Shown piece after piece: positions 1-7,242 of a stretch of DNA of 64,000 bases (the stretch's first letter is position 1; each line of letters begins with the position of its first letter). Position numbers and translations under genes: made by a program. Source of the stretch: JANQRX01 sp963663975. GTDB taxonomy: Bacteria > Pseudomonadota > Alphaproteobacteria > Rhizobiales > Kaistiaceae. The notes beneath the pieces are model-generated. The model made no database searches. It was not told where the DNA came from and saw only the letters and a list, made by a program, of their open reading frames with translations. Where the stretch lies: assembly GCA_963663975.2 (NCBI GenBank), contig CAXXRA010000011.1:62001-126000 (forward strand), written 5' to 3'.

Positions 1-92
1 ATCGCGAAGGTCAGGCGGTCGCGGCGCATCTGGATGACCTCCTTGACCATCACCGCGTAAATCCGCGCCCAGGAAAAACGGCGATAGGTCAT
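1..92 (-). CDS. ABC-2 type transporter permease, N-terminal fragment
   Basis: Only the first 30 codons lie in the window; the gene runs off the left edge. Its ATG (92-90) overlaps the stop of the upstream ATPase gene as ATGA, so translation is probably coupled. The visible residues include a cytosolic stretch KEVIQMRRDRLTF, which resembles the N-terminus of YbhS/YbhR-type ABC-2 permeases just before their first membrane helix. The position after a TetR, HlyD and ATPase series also fits a YbhGFSR-like exporter. Family assignment rests on this short stretch plus the operon order. Confidence 0.6.
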   Translation of the reverse strand, partial: MTYRRFSWARIYAVMVKEVIQMRRDRLTFA

Positions 93-1042
93 GATCGGCC
101 CCGATGAGAAGCGAAATTGTCCGGGGCCTCGCCCATCAGACGGATGAAAACATCCTCCAGAATGGTCTCGCCGGCTTCCGCGGTCGCGCCGGTTCCCGCG
201 ATCGCTGCGCGCACATCCTCGGCCAGCCGCGCCGGATCGGTTCCCACGACGTGGAGATCGGTGCCGAAGATGGCGGTTTCCTCGACGCCATCGCCGCGCC
301 TCAGGCGGTGCGCTATGGCCGCCTGGTCGCCGCCGCGGATCACGAATGTGTGGAGCCCGGAGGCCGCCACGACCTCAGCTACCGTGCCGCGGGCAACGAT
401 GTTGCCATAGGAGATGTAGATGATGCGGTGGCAGCGCTCGGCCTCGTCCATGTAGTGGGTCGACACCAGAACAGTCAGGCCATCGGCTGCAAGCTGGTGA
501 ATCTCGTCCCAGAACTCGCGCCGCGCTTTTGGATCGACGCCGGCGGTGGGCTCATCGAGGAGCAGGAGTTGGGGCTGATGCATGACCGAGGCCGCCAACG
601 CCAGCCGCTGCTTCCAGCCGCCGGAGAGCGTACCGGCGAGCTGGTGCTGCCGGGTCGTCAGGCCGAGCCGATCCAAGGTTGAGGCGACGCTTTCGCGCCG
701 CGATTGCAGCCGATAAATCCGCGCCACGAAGTCGAGATTCTCTCGGATCGTCAGGTCCTCGTACAGCGAAAAGCGCTGCGTCATGTAGCCGACTTCGAGC
801 TTGATGCGGTCGGATTCGGTCACGATGTCGTAGCCCAGGCACGTGCCGCTTCCCTCGTCGGGCTTGAGCAGCCCGCAAATCATCCGGATCGTCGTCGTCT
901 TGCCGGAACCGTTCGGCCCGAGAAACCCGACGATTTCGCCGCGGTCGATCTGCAGGTCGATGTGATTGACGACGGTGTTGCCGTCGAAAATCTTGGTCAG
1001 CCCTTCGATCGCGACGACCTGGTCGCCATTGGTCAAGGCCAT
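89..1042 (-). CDS. ABC transporter ATP-binding protein, YbhF-like drug/solute exporter
   Basis: 317 aa. Energises the ABC-2 permease encoded next. Walker A GPNGSGKTT is at about residues 42-50, the signature LSGGWKQ at 139-145 and Walker B LLLLDEP at 159-165, followed by the D-loop and the switch histidine in STHYMDEAERC. The C-terminal 80 residues are the regulatory tail usual in CcmA/NodI-type exporters. The ATG at 1042 shares one base with the stop of the HlyD-like gene (TGATG), and the stop overlaps the permease start. A longer open frame upstream of this start is only the antisense shadow of the HlyD gene. The family is certain; the substrate is unknown. Confidence 0.93.
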   Translation of the reverse strand: MALTNGDQVVAIEGLTKIFDGNTVVNHIDLQIDRGEIVGFLGPNGSGKTTTIRMICGLLKPDEGSGTCLGYDIVTESDRIKLEVGYMTQRFSLYEDLTIRENLDFVARIYRLQSRRESVASTLDRLGLTTRQHQLAGTLSGGWKQRLALAASVMHQPQLLLLDEPTAGVDPKARREFWDEIHQLAADGLTVLVSTHYMDEAERCHRIIYISYGNIVARGTVAEVVAASGLHTFVIRGGDQAAIAHRLRRGDGVEETAIFGTDLHVVGTDPARLAEDVRAAIAGTGATAEAGETILEDVFIRLMGEAPDNFASHRGRS

Positions 1043-1998
1043 CACTCGCTCATGATCGTCACGTCGACCGGCTGGCCGACCTTCAGCTTCAGGGCTCCGT
1101 CCGTGGGCCGTGCCTCGACCAGAAAGACCAGCTTCTCCCGCGTGTCCTGGGAGAAGATGATCGGTGGCGTGAACTCGGCCTCGGTGGCCACGAACTCGAT
1201 GATCGCGGTCATCCCCTCGGCACATCCGTCGCAGCCGACGCCGACGGTCTGCCCAGGCCCGGTTCCGGCGAGCTCGGCCTGGGGAACGAAGAAGCGGATC
1301 ATGCGGTTGTCGTCGGGCAACAGCGAGACCACGGTACGCCCGCTGCCCACCAAATCGCCGACCTCGAAGAGGGTGTCTTCGACCAGCGCGGCAACCGGCG
1401 ACACCATCGTCCGCCTGTCGAGCCGGATCCGCGCCCTCGACAGCGTCGCCACAAACGCGGCGACATTGCGCTCCGCCGCCTCGACCTGCTCCGGTCGCGC
1501 CGGCAGCCGCGCCACCAGCAGCTGCCGCTCGATGGCCTCGGCCGAGGCTTCGGCGGTATCGCGCCGGGTGCGCGCGTCGTCGAGGATGGATTGCGCGGCG
1601 AACCCGCTTTGGCGCAGCTGCAGTTTGCGCCGGTAGTCGTCTTCGGCGTGGTTGAAGGCGGTGCGCTCCCGCGCCAGATCGGCCGCGATCACCGCCACCT
1701 CTTCTTCGCGCTTGCCGGTCTTGAGGTTGGCAAGCTCGGCCCGCGCTTGCGCCAGTCGGGCCTCCGCGGCGGCGACGGCTTCGAGCTGATCGGCGTCGTC
1801 GAGCGAAAACAACAAATCGCCCGGGCTTACGCGCTGGCCGGCCCTGACCGGGCGTTCGATCAGCCGCCCGCCGGTTTCGGCAGCGATGTTGACGTAAATC
1901 CCCTCGACATAGCCCTGCAGCAGCTGGTCGTCGTCGCTCGAGCAGGCCGCCAGCAGCGGCGCGACAATCAGCAAGGCGGGCAGGGGCGGGCGCATCAT
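1042..1998 (-). CDS. HlyD-family periplasmic adaptor, predicted lipoprotein (YbhG-like)
   Basis: 318 aa. Periplasmic adaptor linking an inner-membrane ABC exporter to an outer-membrane channel. The N-terminus is a lipoprotein signal with lipobox L16-A17-A18-C19, so it should be lipid-anchored. A barrel-sandwich half motif (YVEGIYVNIAAETGG) is followed by a long coiled coil rich in Ala, Glu and Arg (about residues 70-190), then the second half motif (MVSPVAALVEDTLFEVGD). The start is the first of two adjacent ATG codons and lies inside the end of the TetR gene, consistent with coupling. E. coli YbhG has the same architecture and gene order. Confidence 0.9.
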   Translation of the reverse strand: MMRPPLPALLIVAPLLAACSSDDDQLLQGYVEGIYVNIAAETGGRLIERPVRAGQRVSPGDLLFSLDDADQLEAVAAAEARLAQARAELANLKTGKREEEVAVIAADLARERTAFNHAEDDYRRKLQLRQSGFAAQSILDDARTRRDTAEASAEAIERQLLVARLPARPEQVEAAERNVAAFVATLSRARIRLDRRTMVSPVAALVEDTLFEVGDLVGSGRTVVSLLPDDNRMIRFFVPQAELAGTGPGQTVGVGCDGCAEGMTAIIEFVATEAEFTPPIIFSQDTREKLVFLVEARPTDGALKLKVGQPVDVTIMSE

Positions 1999-2903
1999 CG
2001 CACCGCGGCGGCATCGAGAATGGCGTGGGCGTGCTCCACCACGATGCGTTTGATCAGCGCCCGTTCCCGGTCGCCAATCGCGTCCCATCGCATGCGTCGC
2101 AGGACCATCGCGTTGGCGACCCGGAAGACCAGAACCTGGCCGATCATGGTGAACACGCGGACCCTGAGTTCCTCGTCGTCCTGACGGGCCAGCGCCACCG
2201 CCGCCAGCTTTGTCACCGTGTCGATGGTGCCGCCCATGAAGCGGTAGATGACGTCGAAGGCGGCGGTCGGCTGAAGTTGTTCGCGCAGGATGAAGCGCGC
2301 CCATCGTTCAGCCTCGGCGCTGCCGAGGAGGATGTCGGCCAGCGTCTCGATGATGCGCACGAACATCGCCCGCGCCTCGGGCGCGTTTTCGGGCAGCGTC
2401 TGTTCGGGCCGCGCCGGGCGCATCCGCGTCACGATATTGCCGGCGATGTGCTCCGCGACCGCCAGATAGAGGGCTTCCTTGCCACCGAAATGATAGACGA
2501 TAGCGGCCAGATTGACGCCGGCTTCGCTGGCGATCTGGCGCGTGCTGGACCCTTCGAATCCGTACCTCCCGAAGATGTCGAGGCCGGCGTGAATGAGCTG
2601 CGAACGGGTTTCCTCGCCGCGGTCGCGTCTGGCCCCACCAAGGTATCGTGGCGAGGCGCTCGGTTCGGGCACCTCGACGCCCGTCGCTCCCCTCGGTGAC
2701 ACCGGCTCAACCGGTTCCGTGGCCGCCGATCGGGCCGGGCTCGACCCTCCCCGATCGGTCTCCACACCGGGATCGTCGGGCAAGTGCCGGTCCGTTCCTC
2801 CCGGCACCGTCTCTGCGGCCACCGTCTTTTCCGACCCCGTCGGCCTGGCATCGCTCCGTCGCGCTGCTCCGCGCAGTCCTGCTTTCTCGCTCGTCATCGG
2901 CAC
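1995..2903 (-). CDS. cecR: TetR-family regulator, CecR-like, with long N-terminal extension
   Basis: 302 aa if the first ATG is used. The helix-turn-helix lies at about residues 118-140 (STRQIASEAGVNLAAIVYHF) and is followed by a CecR-type (DUF1956) ligand domain. The first 95 residues are Pro, Arg and Glu rich, look disordered and are absent from typical family members of about 220 aa. A start nearer residue 95 cannot be excluded, but a good promoter sits only a few bases upstream of the first ATG, which favours the long form. It leads an operon with HlyD, ATPase and permease genes, the order of the E. coli cecR-ybhGFSR system, so it probably represses its own exporter. Confidence 0.85.
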   Translation of the reverse strand: MPMTSEKAGLRGAARRSDARPTGSEKTVAAETVPGGTDRHLPDDPGVETDRGGSSPARSAATEPVEPVSPRGATGVEVPEPSASPRYLGGARRDRGEETRSQLIHAGLDIFGRYGFEGSSTRQIASEAGVNLAAIVYHFGGKEALYLAVAEHIAGNIVTRMRPARPEQTLPENAPEARAMFVRIIETLADILLGSAEAERWARFILREQLQPTAAFDVIYRFMGGTIDTVTKLAAVALARQDDEELRVRVFTMIGQVLVFRVANAMVLRRMRWDAIGDRERALIKRIVVEHAHAILDAAAVR

Positions 2904-2918
2904 CTCGCGTAAACTTGG

Positions 2919-2948
2919 ATTATACGATCGATCGATTTAATAAGTCAA
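2919..2948 (-). promoter_or_regulatory. Promoter and probable operator of the TetR-led exporter operon
   Basis: On the minus strand a TTGACT -35 box (2948-2943) and a perfect TATAAT -10 box (2924-2919) are separated by 18 bp. The perfect palindrome CGATCGATCG (2925-2934) fills the spacer next to the -10 box, where a bound TetR dimer would block polymerase. The predicted transcript start falls about 10 bases before the ATG at 2903, giving a very short leader. Boxes are seen directly; repression is inferred. Confidence 0.6.
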
Positions 2949-3106
2949 TCGTTTGTTTTAAACCGGTAGTCGGCGACCTCTGGTCTGTGGGAGTGTTCGA
3001 ATGCTCGATATGGCGGGAGGTCGAACGGTTCGCTCAGGGCGGTCTTGGTGCCTTCGATCGGCTCAAGACTTTGCCGGATTGAAACCGAATTCGTGCGCGG
3101 CGAGCG

Positions 3107-3333
3107 TCAATAGCAAAGGACGGTGTCGGCCTCGATCGCCAATTTCACCAGAACGTCAGGCATGGCGAACTTCGCGGGGTGCCCCTCCAGCAGGGTCTCG
3201 TCATATCCGCGAGCCTTGGCCGACATGCCGGACAGAAAGAAATTGCCACCGCCATTGCCGGATCGTGGCGACATGGTCGCCAATCTACCGGTCCCCAGGC
3301 CTTCGACCTTCTCGAGCGATTCGGCGGACAAGA
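3107..3333 (-). pseudogene. DsrE-family protein, C-terminal part cut off by IS21 copy 1
   Basis: The 3' portion of a small DsrE-like gene, beginning at the IS border and reading LSAESLEKVEGLGTG, later FFLSGMSAKARGYDE and FAMPDVLVKLAIEADTVLCY before TGA. These are conserved positions of the approximately 118-residue DsrE relatives found in alphaproteobacteria. The 5' part is at 5827-5970 beyond the insertion element. Joining the two after removing the IS, one 7-bp flank copy and one extra G gives 121 codons including the stop, a 120-residue protein of family length. Confidence 0.85.
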
Positions 3334-3480
3334 TGTCAAACGGCTTTCAATATTGACCCCCGATCGGCGTGCAAAATTGACTCCCCTGAGCGGCACGGCG
3401 GAGGTTGTCCCGGTAGTCAATAGGGGGGGTACCTGTTGACCCACCGGGGCAACCGGGCCGCAGGCACGGCCGGCGGCGGC

Positions 3481-4209
3481 TCAGGAGCGGTTCTTGAAGC
3501 GCCAGCTCTCGTTGCCGGTCTCGATGATCTCGCAATGATGGGTGAGACGGTCGAGCAGGGCTGTGGTCATCTTGGGGTCGCCGAAGACGGATGGCCATTC
3601 GCCGAAGGCGAGGTTGGTGGTGATGACGATAGAGGTGCGCTCGTAGAGCCGGCTCATGAGGTGGAAGAGCAGCTGCCCGCCGGCCTGGGCGAAGGGCAGG
3701 TAGCCGAGTTCGTCGAGGATGACGAAGTCGCGGCGTACAAGCTGATCTGCGGTGCGGCCCTGGCGTCCGGCGCGGAGCTCGGCCTCGAGGTGGTTGACCA
3801 GGTCGACGACGTTGTAGCAGCGGCCCCGGGCGCCCTTGCGGATGCAGGAGCGCGCGATGGCGACGGCGAGATGGGTCTTGCCGGTGCCGGTGCCGCCGAC
3901 CAGCACGATGTTGCGCTTGCCCTCCAGGAAGCCGCCGCCGGCGAGCTCCTGGATCAGGGGCTCGTTGACTGGCGAGGCGGCGAAGTCGAAGTCGGCCAGC
4001 TCCTTGGCCGTTGGCAACCTGGCGGACGCCATCTGGTACTTGATCGAGCGCGCCGTCTTGTCGGCGATCTCGACCTGCAGCAGCGTACCGATGATCTGCT
4101 GCACCGGATGACGACGCTTGAGCCCGTCGGCAAGGATGTCGTCGTAGGCGGCGCGCATGCCCGCGAGCTTCAACGCCGTCATCATCGCCAGCACCTCATG
4201 ACGCTCCAT
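3481..4209 (-). CDS. istB: IS21 helper ATPase IstB, copy 1
   Basis: 242 aa AAA+ ATPase that assists IstA in target capture. Walker A GGTGTGKT is at about residues 105-112 and Walker B FVILDE at 162-167. The N-terminal helical region (1-95) is the usual DnaC-like IstB leader. Its ATG lies 14 nt inside the end of istA, the normal IS21 overlap. The sequence is identical in all four copies as far as I compared them. A 299-residue open frame on the opposite strand is a GC-rich shadow. Confidence 0.95.
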   Translation of the reverse strand: MERHEVLAMMTALKLAGMRAAYDDILADGLKRRHPVQQIIGTLLQVEIADKTARSIKYQMASARLPTAKELADFDFAASPVNEPLIQELAGGGFLEGKRNIVLVGGTGTGKTHLAVAIARSCIRKGARGRCYNVVDLVNHLEAELRAGRQGRTADQLVRRDFVILDELGYLPFAQAGGQLLFHLMSRLYERTSIVITTNLAFGEWPSVFGDPKMTTALLDRLTHHCEIIETGNESWRFKNRS

Positions 4210-5719
4210 GACCGGCCTCCCTCAGGCGATCGTAGCGCTGACAGTCGGCCACCGGCCGGTGGCGAAGCTGCAGGCCCTCGGGCGTCGGGATGGTCGCCGG
4301 CGGTGCCGGCTGGCACTGCCGGGCGAGGATGTTGAGCTCGACGTCGGCGCTGCAGGCGCCGCAGTCGAGCGCCTCGGCACAGGCCGCCTCGACCGCCTCC
4401 AGCCCGTCCTCCTGAACCGCCGCGAGGATCCTCACGAACTGCCTGTCACCGTCGTCGCAACCCGTCAGCCGGGCCCGTATGCGGCCGAGCGCGCCGGGCA
4501 GTTGCCAGCCCTTGAAGGGCGCGCCATTGCGCAGCGCGCCGGGCTTCCTCGTCAGGATCGGCACGTAGTGCCACGGATCGTAGGCGACCTGGCCGCGCCC
4601 GAAGCTGCGGGGATGCTCGGCGACGGTCTCGCCGTCCTGGCGGATGACGATCCGATCGGCGTAGGCCCGCACGTCGACCGGCCGCCCGACGGCACGGGCG
4701 GCGACGCTGTAGTGGTTGTTGTCGAAGCGCACCAGACAGGTCTTGGACACCGCCACCTCGGTGGCGTGGAAGCCGTCGAAGGGGCCGCGATAGGCCATCA
4801 AGAAGGGCCGCTCCTCCTCGAACACCTGCCACACCGTCTTGCTCTCGATCGTCGGATGCGGCCGCTTCTTGGCGTCCTCGATACACCGATCCATCAGCCA
4901 CTCGTTGATCTCGACGTAGGAGCGGCCCCGCGGGATGGGCACGAACAGGCGGCCGCGGACGTCACCCACCTGCCTCTCGACCTGCCCCTTCTCCCAGCCC
5001 GCACCCGGAGTGCACGCCACCGGCTCCACCAGATGGTGGGAGCACAGCTCCAGAAAGCGCCGATTGTAGGCGCGCTCCTTGCCGACGAAGACCATGCTCA
5101 CCGCCGTCTTCATGTTGTCGTAGATGCCCCGCCGGCAGACCCCGCCGAAGAAGTGGAAGGCCCGTTCGTGCGCCTCGAACACCATCTCCTGGCTCTCGCG
5201 CGGGAAGATCTGAACCAGCTGCATGCGGCTGTAGCAGAGCCGCATGTGCGCCGCCTTCACCTTGGTCGTCACACCCGACAGGCGCGCGTACTCGTGGCTC
5301 CAGTCGAACTGGTAGGCCTCGCCGGGATCGAAGCTCAGCGGCACAAAACCCTGCGACGGCGACAACAGCCGCCACCGCCGACGCCAGGTCCTGGCGTAGC
5401 GGCGCACTGCGTCGTAGCCGCCGCCATAGCCCAGAGCCGCAAGGTCTTCATGAATCCGCAGCAGAGACAGCCGATCCCGGCGCGGCCTCTTCTCGTTGGC
5501 CTCCAGCTGGCGCTCGAGCTCATCCACCCACGGCCCAAGCTTCGGCATCGGCTGGATCTTGCGCTCGTAGCTGTACGAGGTCTCATCGCCCCGCACCACC
5601 TTGCGCACCGTGTTCTTCGAAACCCTCAAATCCCGGGCGATCTTCTTGATCGGAACGCCCCTCACCAGATGATCCCGACGTATCCGTGCGATCGTCTCCA
5701 CAACCAGCATCTCCCCCAC
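4196..5719 (-). CDS. istA: IS21 transposase IstA, copy 1, intact
   Basis: 507 aa, full length for the family. The N-terminal helix-turn-helix (IKKIARDLRVSKNTVRKVVR, about 24-43) binds the ends. The rve-type catalytic core has D139 (YQFDW), D201 (IYDNMKT) and E248 (WEKGQVERQ), the DDE triad. This copy reads through the AAGATCTGAAC site (near 5209) where copies 2 and 4 have an extra T, so it is one of two potentially active copies. It encodes Glu in SADVELNIL near the C-terminus. Confidence 0.95.
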   Translation of the reverse strand: MGEMLVVETIARIRRDHLVRGVPIKKIARDLRVSKNTVRKVVRGDETSYSYERKIQPMPKLGPWVDELERQLEANEKRPRRDRLSLLRIHEDLAALGYGGGYDAVRRYARTWRRRWRLLSPSQGFVPLSFDPGEAYQFDWSHEYARLSGVTTKVKAAHMRLCYSRMQLVQIFPRESQEMVFEAHERAFHFFGGVCRRGIYDNMKTAVSMVFVGKERAYNRRFLELCSHHLVEPVACTPGAGWEKGQVERQVGDVRGRLFVPIPRGRSYVEINEWLMDRCIEDAKKRPHPTIESKTVWQVFEEERPFLMAYRGPFDGFHATEVAVSKTCLVRFDNNHYSVAARAVGRPVDVRAYADRIVIRQDGETVAEHPRSFGRGQVAYDPWHYVPILTRKPGALRNGAPFKGWQLPGALGRIRARLTGCDDGDRQFVRILAAVQEDGLEAVEAACAEALDCGACSADVELNILARQCQPAPPATIPTPEGLQLRHRPVADCQRYDRLREAGHGAS

Positions 5720-5826
5720 CTCGTCTGTCCAAACAACGAGGTGTGTTAAAAATCACAAAACCAGGGGGGTCAATTTTGGACGCCGATTACCCCACCAAGG
5801 GGGTCAATATTCCACGCCGATCAACA

Positions 5827-5970
5827 GACAGGAGATGCGACGCCATCCCCCGCCAGCAACAGATCGACCTTGTGGCCATCTTTGACGGCGGTGGCGGCCA
5901 CCAGACATCCAAGCGCTCCTTTGGTCGGATTTTCCGGACCGGTGTGAATATGAACCAGGATTGTTGCCAT
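5827..5970 (-). pseudogene. DsrE-family protein, N-terminal part cut off by IS21 copy 1
   Basis: Starts at ATG 5970 and reads MATILVHIHTGPENPTKGAL, then LVAATAVKDGHKVDLLLAGDGV, the Rossmann-like N-terminal half of DsrE relatives. After GDGV the frame is lost: the DNA has GTCGCATCTC where GTCCATCTC would encode VHL and continue correctly into LSAESLE of the 3' part at 3107-3333. So there is one extra G in addition to the IS insertion. Proteins of this family are small cytoplasmic sulfur-relay-like or uncharacterised proteins; no function can be assigned here. Confidence 0.82.
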
Positions 5971-6036
5971 TTCGGTGCCCTGCCGCGACATTCGTGATGA
6001 AGGTTTTGCCTGTGAGACAGTGTAAAAGAACTCTCC

Positions 6037-6257
6037 CTTAGGCTCGCTTCGGCGAATTCAACGCACGAAATATCCTCCCACGCGCGCCGAGCGTTAGGAT
6101 CGAGGCTCGCGAGGTGTCTCGTTTCTCCAATGCGCCGGAGCGCTCGGAGCTGGCTCGAACGGATCGATTTCACTGGTGCGACCGAGCGCTCTAAAAACAA
6201 GCCCGGCGGTCCTGCTTCTGGTGACCGGCTCACTGATCGGGCTGAAGTTCCCGCTCG
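6037..6257. repeat. 221-bp direct repeat, upstream copy (duplicated 5' end of the EamA gene)
   Basis: Nearly identical (roughly 96 percent, no gaps) to 8562-8782. It spans the upstream region and first 27 codons of the EamA transporter gene. The two copies flank the toxin-antitoxin pair and the IS5-type element. Confidence 0.9.
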
Positions 6258-6268
6258 TAGCGCAGTAG
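6176..6268 (+). pseudogene. EamA transporter 5' fragment (duplicate)
   Basis: A 30-codon remnant beginning with GTG at the position equivalent to the start of the intact gene at 8701. It reads SALKTSPAVLLLVTGSLIGL as in the intact gene, then FPLVAQ and a stop. Similarity ends after the first membrane segment, so this cannot be a functional transporter. It marks the left border of a duplication. Confidence 0.8.
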
Positions 6269-6387
6269 CCATTCGATGAAGCGGCGCTGGTCATCGACCG
6301 ACGGGGCTGGTGGGTTGCGGGTACTATGTGCGTTCATGCCATCCTAGAAGCCTTCGCGAAATTCGAACGTAATGGTATAATTATCCG

Positions 6388-6615
6388 ATGACGACAAAAG
6401 CACTCAAGGAAGTGATCGAACGCGTTCAGCATTGGCCGCAAGAGAGGCAGAATGATGCCGCTCGGATATTGCAGGAAATGGAAGCGCAGGAAACCTCTGG
6501 CTACCAGCTCACGGATGAGCAGGTTGCCGAGGTGGAGCGCCGCCTGAACGACCCCAATCCAAAATTTCTCACCCTCGCCGAGGTTCGAGCCCGTCTTGCC
6601 CATTCCGGCGTATGA
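6388..6615 (+). CDS. Antitoxin of a ParE/RelE-type toxin-antitoxin module
   Basis: 75 aa, charged and mostly helical, with a C-terminal segment (LTDEQVAEVERRLNDPNPKF) like the toxin-wrapping tails of short antitoxins such as those paired with ParE/RelE. The N-terminal part would be the DNA-binding or dimerisation region but shows no clear ribbon-helix-helix. The stop overlaps the toxin start as ATGA, so translation is coupled. The pair sits between the two 221-bp repeats in AT-richer DNA, which suggests horizontal gain. Such pairs are usually autorepressed; no operator was identified. Confidence 0.75.
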   Translation: MTTKALKEVIERVQHWPQERQNDAARILQEMEAQETSGYQLTDEQVAEVERRLNDPNPKFLTLAEVRARLAHSGV

Positions 6616-6890
6616 AGGCACTGGTTCGCGATGCGGCGTACGGTAATCTAGAAGACATATTTGCCTGGATAGCTCGGGACGACCCGACGAGCGCCGCCCG
6701 TGTGATCGACCTGATTATTGAGAATATCGAACGCTTGGCGCTGTTCCCGCGAATGGGTCACGCCGGGAGAGTTGCCGGCACGCTTGAATGGGTCGTGCCC
6801 AGTCTCCCCTACATCGTGGTCTACACGATCGACGAGCGGCAAGACGAGCTCGTGGTGATTGCCGTTTTTCATGCCGCCCAGGATCGATAG
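6612..6890 (+). CDS. ParE/RelE superfamily toxin
   Basis: 92 aa. Conserved features of ParE-like toxins are visible: YGNLEDIFAWIARDDPTSA near the N-terminus, IERLALFPRMGHAGR in the middle, and VPSLPYIVVYTIDERQDELVVIAVFHAAQDR as the C-terminal beta-sheet. The family includes gyrase inhibitors (ParE) and mRNA interferases (RelE). The pattern with LFPRMGH and a C-terminal VFHAAQ is nearer ParE, but the target cannot be settled from sequence. It forms a two-gene operon with the preceding antitoxin. Confidence 0.85.
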   Translation: MKALVRDAAYGNLEDIFAWIARDDPTSAARVIDLIIENIERLALFPRMGHAGRVAGTLEWVVPSLPYIVVYTIDERQDELVVIAVFHAAQDR

Positions 6891-7242
6891 CGTGTGTCAT
6901 TACAACATTTTCAATGCGGCGAAAACAGTGTATAGAAGAGGACGGCTGAAGCAATGCTTTAGTTTTAGATAACTAACGTTTAATAGGGGCGTGATGTCAG
7001 AAGAAATCAAATCTCTGTTGGAAAAGTCAGAGAAGATCTATACTACGATTTAGGACAGGCTGACCTGCACGCAGACACCCGCTATAGTTACAGATTCACG
7101 CACCCCGAAATCGCCATACCTAAGCGTGGTCGCGAGGCTTTCAAAAGGATTCGAGCCAAATTTGAAAAAGCGGGTTTGTGATAAATGGGATGCTTGTGAA
7201 AAACTGAAAACAGCAAAAGTGCGCGAGGACGAAGTAGCGCTA
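6891..7242. other. AT-rich stretch with a broken small ORF
   Basis: No intact gene. A short frame begins ATG at 6994 (MSEEIKSLLEKSEKIYTTI, then stop). Another frame continues DLGQADLHADTRYSYRFTHP and ends about 7182, suggesting one small gene broken by a frameshift near 7050. I do not recognise the product. An IS5-type element is inserted just downstream. Confidence 0.35.

Larger units (their letters stand above)
3334..5826 (-). mobile_element. IS21-family insertion sequence, copy 1 (2493 bp)
   Basis: The limits come from comparing four copies in the window. Every copy starts TGTCAAACGG and ends GATCAACA in istB-to-istA plus-strand orientation. Both ends carry repeated blocks resembling CAATATTGACCCCC, the multiple terminal repeats typical of IS21 elements. 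It contains overlapping istA and istB. Flanks are TCCTGTC and TCTTGTC on the minus strand, an imperfect 7-bp target duplication with one mismatch. The element lies inside a DsrE-family gene. Confidence 0.95.

Noticed and set aside
89..2014. 641-aa continuous open frame
   Set aside because: Its first half is out of frame with the HlyD-like gene; only the part from ATG 1042 encodes a protein (the ABC ATPase).
3436..4335. 299-aa open frame antisense to istB
   Set aside because: Mirror of the Walker-motif ATPase gene; no own ribosome site or domain.
4208..5749. 513-aa open frame antisense to istA, repeated in every IS21 copy
   Set aside because: Exactly opposite a well-supported transposase with a DDE triad; Pro/Arg/His-rich composition with no family features. 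It is a GC-bias shadow.
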